This document shows, in pieces, positions 25,209 to 34,701 of a stretch of 35,894 nucleotides of DNA (positions are counted from its first letter, which is position 1; the number at the start of each line of letters is the position of its first letter). The position numbers and the translations under genes are program-made. The stretch lies in contig DATBBR010000121.1 in the NCBI GenBank assembly GCA_036270875.1, positions 1-35,894 of the forward strand, given 5' to 3'. This DNA is from Acidimicrobiales bacterium. Lineage in GTDB: Bacteria > Actinomycetota > Acidimicrobiia > Acidimicrobiales > AC-9. A model generated the notes under the pieces. It saw only the letters and a list, made by a program, of their open reading frames with translations, searched no databases and had not been told where the DNA came from.

Positions 25209-25867
25209 GGGAGCCTGCTGGTGTCCATGACCAGCTGCTGAGCCTGGGGTCGGCGACCATCGGCGAGTCAGGGGGACGGCCCCTGCACCCCCGCATCAAG
25301 CCGGCGTGGCCGGGCGCCCGCCTGGCGGCACCCGCGTACACGGTCACCTGCTCACCAGGCGACAACCTGGCCATACACGTCGCCGTCGCCGACGCGCCGG
25401 CGGGGATGGCCCTGCTGGTGGACGCGCACGAGCGACCAGAGCGCGGATACTGGGGAGAGGTCCTGACGACCGCGGCCGAGGCGCGCGGCCTGGCCGGCCT
25501 CGTCATCGACGGCGGTGTGCGGGACGTGACCGCCGTGGCCGCCCACGGCTTTCCGATCTTCAGCGCCCTGGTTGCTCTCCCCGGGGCCACCAAGTTCGGG
25601 GGCGGCGCCGTCGGCGGCCAGGCGCGGATCGGCGGGGTCGAGGTCGCTCCCGGCGACTGGGTGGTCGGCGACGCCGACGGCGTCGCCGTGGTGGCCCGTC
25701 CGGACCTCGAAGCCGTCCTGGCTGCGGCCTGGTCCCGCGCCGACAAGGAGACGGCGATGTTCGATCGGCTGCGCCAGGGCTCGACCACGCTCGAGCTGCT
25801 GGGTCTCGACGGGCGATCGGTCGAGCGGTCCGAACCCCCGTCGGGCCACGGAGAACCCGAGCCCTAG
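25205..25867 (+). CDS. RraA-family protein (HMG/oxaloacetate-type aldolase)
   Basis: A 220-residue protein with the RraA/aldolase core: AYTVTCSPGDNLAIHVAV, GYWGEVLTTAAEARGLAGLV and IDGGVRDVTAV (Arg106-Asp107, residues that bind substrate and metal in HMG aldolases), then GDWVVGDADGVAVV near residue 155. Family members cleave 4-hydroxy-4-methyl-2-oxoglutarate or decarboxylate oxaloacetate; the RNase E inhibitor function of E. coli RraA is unlikely in this context. The ATG overlaps the dehydrogenase stop. Its TAG overlaps the stop of the convergent gene within CTAG. Confidence 0.85.
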   Translation: MREPAGVHDQLLSLGSATIGESGGRPLHPRIKPAWPGARLAAPAYTVTCSPGDNLAIHVAVADAPAGMALLVDAHERPERGYWGEVLTTAAEARGLAGLVIDGGVRDVTAVAAHGFPIFSALVALPGATKFGGGAVGGQARIGGVEVAPGDWVVGDADGVAVVARPDLEAVLAAAWSRADKETAMFDRLRQGSTTLELLGLDGRSVERSEPPSGHGEPEP

Positions 25868-26334
25868 AGGAGCACCTCGACGATCGTCCCGAGGTCCCGC
25901 TCGATGTGAGCCACCTCGTTGTCGGTGGCGAAGAAGCGGCCCTGGACGTTCACCAGGTCCACGTGGTCCATGAGGGGATACGGACCCCAGTGCCAGACGT
26001 GCAGCCCAAGGTTGACGCCGGCGGATCCATCGCACACGAACGCCCGCACCGTCTCGAGGTCCTCAGGGGACGCGAAGTCGTGCTCGGGCGGGGCCACGAC
26101 CAGCAAGGTCGGCTTGCCCGCCAGGGCGACCAGTGCCTGTGTGGCCCGGTGGTGGCGGTTGAGATGGTCACAGCGCAAGGGCCGCCGCTCGTAGTGCAGC
26201 ACATTGAGGTGGAACACCTCCTCGCCTCGCAGCTGCATCTCCATGTCGCCAGCGGCGACCACCTGACCGAACGGGGCGAAACCCTTCTCGGTCAGTGGCT
26301 CGGCGCGGACGGTAAAGGTGGCCACGGCAGCCAT
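25864..26334 (-). CDS. Ureidoglycolate lyase (AllA)-family protein
   Basis: A 156-residue protein whose motifs follow AllA: FTVRAEPLTEKGFAPFGQVV at the start, RHHRATQALVAL (AllA has RHPLGTQAF), TVRAFVCDGSAGVN and HVWHWGPYPLMDHVDLV (AllA GVNYHRNVWHHPL). AllA splits ureidoglycolate to glyoxylate and urea in purine breakdown. No other purine genes are in the window, and the family also holds uncharacterised cupin-like members, so the reaction is probable rather than sure. AAGGAGA lies six bases before the ATG at 26334. It converges with the glyoxylate-reductase/aldolase pair. Confidence 0.72.
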   Translation of the reverse strand: MAAVATFTVRAEPLTEKGFAPFGQVVAAGDMEMQLRGEEVFHLNVLHYERRPLRCDHLNRHHRATQALVALAGKPTLLVVAPPEHDFASPEDLETVRAFVCDGSAGVNLGLHVWHWGPYPLMDHVDLVNVQGRFFATDNEVAHIERDLGTIVEVLL

Positions 26335-26377
26335 CTCAGTCTCCTTCTCCCAGGGCCCATCAGGCCACGCCGGAATG

Positions 26378-27382
26378 CTAAGGCGCGATCCTCAGCACGG
26401 CCACGCCGTTCACCCGGCCGCCGGCCAGATCAGCGAGGGCTTCGTCGGCCCGCTCGAGCGGGTATGGCTGGGTCTCGACCCGGGGTCGGATGCGGGCAGC
26501 CAGCCGGAGCAGCTCCTCCCCGTCCTCCCGGGTGTTGGCGGTCACGCTGGTGAGCGACCGCTCCTCGAACAGGTGGCGCTCGTACGACAGGACGGGGACA
26601 TCGGTGAGGTGGATACCGGCGACTGCCAGGGTGGCACCCCGATCGAGGGCGGCGAGCGCGTGAAGCACCAGGTTCCCGACCGGCGCGAAGAGGATCGCAG
26701 CGTCGAGCGGCGCCGGCGGTAGGTCATCGAGCCCGCCGGCCCACTCAGCGCCCAGGTCGAGCGCCAGTCGCTGAGCGGCGGCTCCACGAGTCACCACGTG
26801 CACCGCGGCGCCCTGGGCCTCGGCGATCTGCGCCGTCAGGTGGGCGGACGCGCCGAAGCCGTAGATGCCGAGACGACCACCGGGTGGGAGCTGCGAGCGC
26901 TTCAGCGCCCGATAACCGATGATCCCCGCACACAGCAACGGCGCCGCCTCCTCGTCCGGAAAGGTGTCCGGGAGGTGGTACGCGTACCGCTCGTCGACCA
27001 CCGCCGCCTCGGCGTAGCCGCCGTCGGCGTCCCAGCCGGTGAAGCCCGGGCTCACGCACAGGTTCTCGTCGCCCCGCAAGCAGAACCGGCAGCGCCCGTC
27101 GGTGTGCCGGAGCCAGGCGATGCCCGCCCGGTCCCCGACAGCGAACCGCTCCGCGCCCACCCCCAAGGCGTCCACCCGCCCGACGATCTGGTGACCGGGC
27201 ACCACCCCTGGGTGGTGGGGCGGAAGGTCACCCTCGGCCAGATGAAGGTCAGTGCGGCACACCGCGCACACGGCGATCCGCACCCGTATCTCGCCCGGTC
27301 CCGGATCGGGCACCTCCCGGTCGACGAGCCGCACGGGCCCACCGGCAATGGGTCCAGGCCGCTCGACGATCCACGCCCTCAT
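26378..27382 (-). CDS. Zinc-dependent alcohol dehydrogenase (AdhA-like MDR)
   Basis: A 334-residue medium-chain dehydrogenase/reductase that oxidises or reduces alcohols/aldehydes. Catalytic zinc ligands are Cys42 ([14 protein letters not shown]), His64 ([12 protein letters not shown]) and probably Cys151 ([13 protein letters not shown]). The structural zinc loop reads [15 protein letters not shown]: Cys98, Cys101 and Cys109 remain, but the first usual Cys is Asp95. The coenzyme fold begins [10 protein letters not shown]. The gene starts at ATG 27382 with GAGGGTGG upstream and ends 43 bases before the AllA-like start, so the two may share a transcript. Confidence 0.9.
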   Translation of the reverse strand: MRAWIVERPGPIAGGPVRLVDREVPDPGPGEIRVRIAVCAVCRTDLHLAEGDLPPHHPGVVPGHQIVGRVDALGVGAERFAVGDRAGIAWLRHTDGRCRFCLRGDENLCVSPGFTGWDADGGYAEAAVVDERYAYHLPDTFPDEEAAPLLCAGIIGYRALKRSQLPPGGRLGIYGFGASAHLTAQIAEAQGAAVHVVTRGAAAQRLALDLGAEWAGGLDDLPPAPLDAAILFAPVGNLVLHALAALDRGATLAVAGIHLTDVPVLSYERHLFEERSLTSVTANTREDGEELLRLAARIRPRVETQPYPLERADEALADLAGGRVNGVAVLRIAP

Positions 27383-27428
27383 GCCGCCACCCTCACACCG
27401 GGAGCCTCATCCCTGACACGATGGCACC

Positions 27429-27902
27429 ATGCGGATCGCCCTTGCATCGGATCACGCCGGCTACCCGCTCAAGGTCGAGGTGGCCAAGCACCTCGAGGGA
27501 GCCGGGCACGAGGTCCTCGACCTGGGAACGGACTCCGAGGCTCCGGTCGACTACCCGCCGTTCTGTGCCGCCGCTGCCCGAGCGGTCATCGCCGGCGACG
27601 CCCAGCTCGGGGTGGTCATGGGCGGCAGCGGCCAGGGAGAGCAGATATCGGCCAACAAGGTCCACGGCGCGCGGGCCGCGCTCTGCCACGACGAGTTCAC
27701 CGCCCGGCTGGCCCGCCAGCACAACAACGCCAACGTGCTGTCGATGGGCGCCAGGGTGCTCGGAGTGGAGCTGGCCTTGACTATCCTGGATGTCTTCGTG
27801 ACGACCGAGTTCGAGGGTGGCCGCCACGTGCCTCGCATTGCGGAGATCTCCGCCATCGAGGCGGAGGAGTGTACGCGGGCCGCTCGACCTGGGGACGGGT
27901 AG
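27429..27902 (+). CDS. rpiB: Ribose-5-phosphate isomerase B
   Basis: Interconverts ribose 5-phosphate and ribulose 5-phosphate in the pentose phosphate pathway. The 157-residue protein shows ASDHAGYPLK (Asp8, His9), DYPPF, the catalytic loop GGSGQGEQISANK and HNNANVLSMGAR. Glu71 in GSGQGEQ stands where M. tuberculosis RpiB uses Glu75 as catalytic base, whereas E. coli RpiB uses Cys66. The ATG at 27429 starts a gene divergent from the alcohol dehydrogenase, 46 bases apart, with a CACGAT box six bases before the ATG (possibly leaderless). Confidence 0.95.
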   Translation: MRIALASDHAGYPLKVEVAKHLEGAGHEVLDLGTDSEAPVDYPPFCAAAARAVIAGDAQLGVVMGGSGQGEQISANKVHGARAALCHDEFTARLARQHNNANVLSMGARVLGVELALTILDVFVTTEFEGGRHVPRIAEISAIEAEECTRAARPGDG

Positions 27903-27912
27903 AGAGAGGTCG

Positions 27913-28860
27913 ATGGGGTTCTTCCTGGCCGTCATGGCCGCCCTATGCAACGCCATCTCGTCGGTGCTCCAGCGACGGGGCGCGTCGACCGCGCCGGAGA
28001 GCTCGGTGCTCCGGGTCAACCTGATGACCTACGTGCTCAGGCGTCCGGTTTGGCTGATCGGGTTCTCGACCATGGTCGGCGCCTTCCTCTTCCAGGCTGC
28101 CGCCCTGTCCTACGGGCAGCTCTCGACGGTGCAACCCGTCCTGGTCACCGAGCTTCTCTTCGTGCTGATCATCCTGTCGATCTGGTCGCGATCCCGTCCG
28201 GGCCGGGAGGAGTGGATTGGCGCCCTTGCCGTGACCGGCGGGCTCGCCGGCTTCCTGCTGGCGGCGAGCCCCGCCGGCGGCAGCACCGACGCCATGGCCG
28301 GGGACTGGGGCGTCGCCGGCGCCGGTACGGGGGTCGTCGTGTTGGCGCTGATCGCCATTGCCCGCACCAACCGCTCGCCGTTCGCGAGGGCCGCGCTCTT
28401 CGGCTCGGCGGCAGCGATCACGTTCGCCCTCAACGCCGCCTTCATCAAGGCGTCCACCAACCTCATCGGTCAGGGCACCGTCCACTTCTTCGCCAGCTGG
28501 CCCCCCTACGCCGTAGCTGTCACCGGGCTGGCCGCGTTCTTCATCCTCACCAACGCCTTCCAGAGCGGACCGCTCACCGCGACCCAGCCCGCCCTCACGG
28601 TTGTCGATCCGATGGCGAGCATCATCATCGGGGCCGAGGTGTTCGGCGAGACCCTGCGCGACAGCCCCGGGTGGGTGGCCCTCGAGGTCGTCACCCTGCT
28701 GATCATGGCTGTCGGAGTCGTGCTGTTGAGCCGCGGCCCACTCGTGTCGACCGAGATGGGCGAGGCCACGGCGGGACGGGCAAAGGGTGCGACGCCGCCC
28801 GGCCCACTGCCGCCGGCGCCCCACAGCCGGGCGGTCGGGCCGTCGGGGCGCTCCGGCTGA
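27913..28860 (+). CDS. DMT-superfamily (EamA-like) membrane transporter
   Basis: A 315-residue membrane protein with about nine to ten hydrophobic segments arranged as two halves, typical of the drug/metabolite transporter superfamily. The start MGFFLAVMAALCNAISSVLQRRGA is the first segment with the family's N-terminal pattern, and VQPVLVTELLFVL and TQPALTVVDPMASIIIGAEVFGE are matching parts of the two halves. The C-terminal 35 residues are Pro/Gly-rich and cytosolic or disordered. The ATG at 27913 lies 11 bases after the rpiB stop with GAGAGAGG upstream, so both share a transcript. The substrate is unknown. Confidence 0.82.
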   Translation: MGFFLAVMAALCNAISSVLQRRGASTAPESSVLRVNLMTYVLRRPVWLIGFSTMVGAFLFQAAALSYGQLSTVQPVLVTELLFVLIILSIWSRSRPGREEWIGALAVTGGLAGFLLAASPAGGSTDAMAGDWGVAGAGTGVVVLALIAIARTNRSPFARAALFGSAAAITFALNAAFIKASTNLIGQGTVHFFASWPPYAVAVTGLAAFFILTNAFQSGPLTATQPALTVVDPMASIIIGAEVFGETLRDSPGWVALEVVTLLIMAVGVVLLSRGPLVSTEMGEATAGRAKGATPPGPLPPAPHSRAVGPSGRSG

Positions 28861-28869
28861 GGAGGGATC

Positions 28870-30036
28870 TCAGGCAGCGTCCTCGTCGGGCTTCCACGCC
28901 GCCAGGTCGGCCAGGCGCTCGTCGTTCGAGAACACCTCGACGATCGGGACCCGAAGGCCGACCCGCTTCTGAATCCGCTCCACCTCGAGGACCTGGTCCC
29001 ACAGCACGAGGGTCACGACGATGCCCTCGACCCCGGCGCGAGCCGTGCGCCCCGAACGGTGGAGATAGCCCTTGTGGTCCTCGGGGGGGTCGTAATGGAC
29101 CACGACGTCCACGGCGTCGATGTCCAGTCCCCGAGCGGCGACGTCAGTCGCTACCAGCGCCGGGAGCTGCCCACGGGAGAAGTCGCGCAGCGCGCGCTCG
29201 CGGATCCGTTGAGGCAGATCGCCGTGGATCGGGGCCGCCTTGACACCCTCCCTCTCCAGCTGCTGGGCCAAGCGGTCGGCGCCTCGCTTGGTCCTGGTGA
29301 AGAACAGCGTCTTGTCGACGCCGCGTGCGACGGCCGCAGCGACCTTGACCTTGTCGAGCTGATGCACGGCCAGGAACCGATGCTCCATCTCCTCGACTGT
29401 CACCTGGGCAGAGATGACCTCGTGCCGCACGGGGTCACGCAGGTAGTGGCGGACGAGGTAGTTGACATCGCCGTCGAGGGTGGCCGAGAACAGCAGCGTC
29501 TGGTGCGGGCGCTCGACCCGGCGGAGCAGCCATTCGACCTGGGGCATGAAGCCCATGTCGGCCATGCGGTCGGCCTCGTCGAGCACGAGGGTCTCCACGT
29601 CCGCCAGGGAGATCGCTCCCCGGTTATCCAGGTCGATCAGGCGGCCAGGTGTCGCCACGGCCAGGTCCGTCCCTTTCTGGAGCGCAGCGATCTGGCGCTC
29701 CATCGGCGCCCCTCCGTAGAAGGCGGCCACGCGCCGGTCGAGGACGGTGCCCAGCGGGGCCAGCACATCCCGCACCTGGAGCGCCAGCTCTCGCGTGGGC
29801 ACCAGGACGAGGGCGCGGGGCCGTCCAGGTCGCGACTGCCCGATCTGCTGGAGAAGGGGCAGGCCGAACGCCAAGGTCTTGCCGGAGCCGGTCTTCGCCT
29901 TGCCGCACACGTCCCGCCCAGCCAGGACGTCGCCGATGGTCTGGGCCTGGATCGGAAAGGGCTCGGTGATGCCTTGGGCACTCAGCGCCGCGGTGAGCTC
30001 GGGTTTGATGCCGAGGCCGTCGAAGGTGACGGTCAT
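28870..30036 (-). CDS. DEAD-box ATP-dependent RNA helicase
   Basis: A 389-residue RNA helicase core. [28 protein letters not shown] is the Q-motif region, [10 protein letters not shown] (45-54) is Walker A, PTRELA motif Ia, VLDEADRM (from 151) motif II, FSATL motif [15 protein letters not shown] motif [11 protein letters not shown] motif V and HRSGRTAR motif VI. It lacks the long basic C-terminal RNA-binding extension of DeaD/CshA, so it is a minimal helicase like RhlE. The ATG at 30036 has AAGGAG 13 bases upstream, rather far. A TACAAT box at 30176-30181 points to a leader of about 130 bases. It ends nine bases from the convergent transporter gene. Confidence 0.94.
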   Translation of the reverse strand: MTVTFDGLGIKPELTAALSAQGITEPFPIQAQTIGDVLAGRDVCGKAKTGSGKTLAFGLPLLQQIGQSRPGRPRALVLVPTRELALQVRDVLAPLGTVLDRRVAAFYGGAPMERQIAALQKGTDLAVATPGRLIDLDNRGAISLADVETLVLDEADRMADMGFMPQVEWLLRRVERPHQTLLFSATLDGDVNYLVRHYLRDPVRHEVISAQVTVEEMEHRFLAVHQLDKVKVAAAVARGVDKTLFFTRTKRGADRLAQQLEREGVKAAPIHGDLPQRIRERALRDFSRGQLPALVATDVAARGLDIDAVDVVVHYDPPEDHKGYLHRSGRTARAGVEGIVVTLVLWDQVLEVERIQKRVGLRVPIVEVFSNDERLADLAAWKPDEDAA

Positions 30037-30175
30037 GAGGTTGGGAACTCTCCTTCTCAGTGGTTCGGATGGCGGTCGTACGGCCACCCCACGGCACACA
30101 CCCCTGTGCGCGCCACCACGAAAAGGTCGAGGCGACCTCGATGGGGCCGGCCCGAAGGCACGGCCACCAGGCAAA

Positions 30176-30181
30176 TTGTAC
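30176..30181 (-). promoter_or_regulatory. Likely -10 box of the helicase gene, giving a long leader
   Basis: TACAAT on the minus strand is five of six to consensus, in the gap between helicase and amidase genes. No matching -35 is found. The start site would be about 130 bases before the helicase ATG. Confidence 0.4.
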
Positions 30182-30214
30182 CTGAGCCCGCGCTCGCCCA
30201 GTGCCATGGCGTCG

Positions 30215-31333
30215 CTACCCAGCAGCGATGGCGCGCTCCAGGACGGCCCCGAAGGCCAGCAGTCGCTCTTCGGCGCCCGCCGGCGCCACGAGCTGGACGC
30301 TGGCGGGCAGGCGACCGGCGGGGACGGGGAGGACCAGCGCCGGCAGGCCGGCCACGTTGACGGGGAGGGTCAGCATCGTCAGCTGCAGGTCATCGAGAGC
30401 ATCTGCCGCGGGCGGGAACACCGGCAGGGTCGGCAGGGCGATCAGCTCGACCAGCGAGAAGGCCGCTTCCAGTTCCGCAAGCCAGCGCGCCTTGACGGCC
30501 TCGGCCGAGGCACGCGCCTCGGGCGTGATGGTGCCCGCCACCTCTATGCGCTGGGCGACGTCCTCACCGAGCCGATCGCGCCGCTCGAGGAGGCGCTCGA
30601 GGTTCTCCCAGGCCTCGGCCAGGAGGATGCCACCACCGGCGCCGAACGCCTCGGTCCAGCCCGGCAGCTCCACTCCCTCGACCTTGCACCCGACGCCGGC
30701 GAGGGCGCGGTCCACGGCGGCGTCGATCTCAGGGTCGACGTTCCCGTACCGGAACCGGCCGACGGTCGATGGCACCGAGCCCCCCACCTCGAATCCCGGC
30801 TCGAGCAGCTCCATGCCCTTCACGACGCCGGCCACGTCCCTGGCCATCGGGCCGATCGTGTCCAGGCTGGTCGCCAGTGGCCAGACTCCATCGAGGGGCA
30901 CCCTGCCGTGGGTCGTCTTGAGTCCAACCGTCCCGCAGCACGCCGAGGGGATCCGCACGGAGCCTCCGGTGTCGCTGCCGAAGGCGAGGTCGGCCTCGTC
31001 GCCGGCCACGGCCACTGCCGAGCCGCTGGAAGAGCCGCCCGGTATGCGACGCCGGTCGAGTGGGTTGACGGGTGTTCCGAAGCCGTGGTTTATCCCACTG
31101 GCACCGAAGGCGAGCTCATGGAGATTGGCCTTGCCCACGATGCGGACCCGCCCGGCGAGCTCAGCCGCCCTGGCCCCGGCCATGCACGCTGCATCCTCCG
31201 CCGCTGGCGCGGCGTCCTCGGCGACCGCCCGGCACCCGGCCGTGGTCGGCAAGCCGGCCAGGTCGATGAGGTCCTTGACCGCAAGTCGGTCGCCGGTGCC
31301 CGTGGTCTCCAGTCGGTGGATGAAGGTGGCCAT
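30215..31333 (-). CDS. Amidase signature family enzyme
   Basis: A 372-residue amidase-signature protein with the Ser-cisSer-Lys triad: Lys20 in [16 protein letters not shown], the cis-Ser in [13 protein letters not shown] (101-103) and the nucleophile Ser125 in [29 protein letters not shown] is another family hallmark. The N-terminus is short (the Lys lies at residue 20), and no gatB or gatC gene is near, so it is more likely a free amidase (indoleacetamide or aryl-amide type) than GatA. The ATG at 31333 is 24 bases from the divergent macro-domain gene. Confidence 0.9.
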   Translation of the reverse strand: MATFIHRLETTGTGDRLAVKDLIDLAGLPTTAGCRAVAEDAAPAAEDAACMAGARAAELAGRVRIVGKANLHELAFGASGINHGFGTPVNPLDRRRIPGGSSSGSAVAVAGDEADLAFGSDTGGSVRIPSACCGTVGLKTTHGRVPLDGVWPLATSLDTIGPMARDVAGVVKGMELLEPGFEVGGSVPSTVGRFRYGNVDPEIDAAVDRALAGVGCKVEGVELPGWTEAFGAGGGILLAEAWENLERLLERRDRLGEDVAQRIEVAGTITPEARASAEAVKARWLAELEAAFSLVELIALPTLPVFPPAADALDDLQLTMLTLPVNVAGLPALVLPVPAGRLPASVQLVAPAGAEERLLAFGAVLERAIAAG

Positions 31334-31345
31334 GGTGGCGCAACC

Positions 31346-31351
31346 TACCCT
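31346..31351 (+). promoter_or_regulatory. -10 box for a probable leaderless macro-domain gene
   Basis: TACCCT ends exactly six bases before the GTG at 31358, the same spacing as at 24228. No ribosome site is present and the gap to the divergent amidase is only 24 bases. Confidence 0.4.
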
Positions 31352-31357
31352 GTCGTA

Positions 31358-33660
<2,303 letters not shown>

Positions 33661-33680
33661 GTCAGTCTTCCACACCTGTA

Positions 33681-33709
33681 TTGACGGGCGGACGGCGGCT
33701 GCACACAAT
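33681..33709 (+). promoter_or_regulatory. Promoter of the PaaX-like gene
   Basis: TTGACG (33681-33686) and CACAAT (33704-33709) are exactly 17 bases apart. The start codon GTG at 33717 lies seven bases on, so the transcript would be leaderless. It overlaps the region where the thiC transcript must begin on the other strand. Confidence 0.6.
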
Positions 33710-33716
33710 TACGGTC

Positions 33717-34595
33717 GTGGCTACTACGTCCGTTCCTATCCCGACCAGGGTGCTCGTGCTCGGCATGGCCCACGAGGAAGGCACCATCCTCGCCGACGAG
33801 CTGTTCACGGTGGCAACGGCGTGTGGCCAGACGGCCGAGCAGGTTCGCTCGTGCCTGCGGCGGCTGGTGAGCGAGGGCCTCTTCATCCGGAGCGGGACAG
33901 GCCGGAGTGCACGCTACGACGCCACCGAGGAGGGGATGGCGGCTCTGGGGTCGACCCTCGAGCGGACCCGACTGGCCTACGTGCAGGATGCCGCCGGGCG
34001 AGGCTGGGACCGGCAGTGGCGCCTCGTGAGCTTCGCAGTTCCCGAAGGGAGGCGACCCGCCCGCGACACCCTGCGCGACCGCCTCCTGCAACTGGGTGGG
34101 GCGGCCATCCAGGGTGGCCTGTACGTCTCGCCCCATCCCTGGCACAAGGACGTTCGCGCCGCGGCCGAGCGCCTGGGCGTGACGGCGATGGTGTCGATGG
34201 CGACGACGGAGGATCTCGACGTCGGCGGCCAGCGAGACCCGAGGGAGCTGGCGCGGACGTTGTGGGCGGTCGACGAGCTGGACCGGAGCTACCGGGCGTT
34301 CGTCGAGCGCTTCGCCGCCGTACCCGACGTGCTGAAGGGGATGCGTCGGGACCGCAGACGACTCCTGGAGAAGGAGTTCCTCCCTGGCGCGCTGTCGATG
34401 GCCGTGGACTTCCAGGACTGCTTCAACCGCGACCCGCTCCTGCCGCCCGAGCTGCTCCCCCGACCCTGGGCCGGACGAGAAGCTCGCGACCTGGTCGTGA
34501 CCAGCCGGCGTCTGGCCCTGGCCGCACGAGCGGCGCACGGCCGCCCGGCGTTGTTCAGGTTCTTCGACGAGGCGGTGGAGACGATCCCGGGCTGA
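33717..34595 (+). CDS. PaaX-family transcriptional regulator
   Basis: A 292-residue regulator. Residues about 10-75 are the winged helix (TILADELFTVATACGQTAEQVRSCLRRLVSEGLFIRSGTGRSARY), about 95-170 the PaaX central domain (RQWRLVSFAVPEGRRPARDTLRDRLLQLGG, GLYVSPHPW) and the rest the C-terminal domain. PaaX represses phenylacetate catabolism in E. coli using phenylacetyl-CoA as inducer; no paa genes are here, so its target is open and could be the following flavin oxidoreductase. The frame is open far upstream through the thiC side, but homology starts at the GTG 33717, supported by the promoter. A 32-bp tandem repeat begins right at its stop. Confidence 0.87.
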   Translation: MATTSVPIPTRVLVLGMAHEEGTILADELFTVATACGQTAEQVRSCLRRLVSEGLFIRSGTGRSARYDATEEGMAALGSTLERTRLAYVQDAAGRGWDRQWRLVSFAVPEGRRPARDTLRDRLLQLGGAAIQGGLYVSPHPWHKDVRAAAERLGVTAMVSMATTEDLDVGGQRDPRELARTLWAVDELDRSYRAFVERFAAVPDVLKGMRRDRRRLLEKEFLPGALSMAVDFQDCFNRDPLLPPELLPRPWAGREARDLVVTSRRLALAARAAHGRPALFRFFDEAVETIPG

Positions 34596-34689
34596 GGCCG
34601 GCCCAGGACGCCGACCCCGACGAGCGTGGCCGGCCCGGGAGGTCGACCCGGACGAGCATGGCCGGCCCGGAGGCCGGCCCCGAGAAGAT
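34596..34689 (+). repeat. Three-copy 32-bp tandem repeat
   Basis: Units at 34596-34627, 34628-34659 and 34660-34689 each start GGCCGGCCC and end in a GACGAGC-like stretch; the third has lost two bases. The array begins directly after the PaaX-like stop and reaches to 12 bases before the next ATG. It shares the core GGCCGGCCCGGGAGG with the repeat at 20621. Confidence 0.85.
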
Positions 34690-34701
34690 AGCGAGGTCCG
34701 A

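Noticed and set aside
25205-25867. RraA as an RNase E inhibitor
   Set aside because: It is coupled to a 2-hydroxyacid dehydrogenase and keeps the GGVRD and DxxGV aldolase features, so a metabolic role is more likely.
30215-31333. Amidase as GatA of the Glu-tRNA amidotransferase
   Set aside because: No gatB or gatC nearby, only about 372 residues, and the catalytic Lys lies very close to the N-terminus, unlike the longer GatA.
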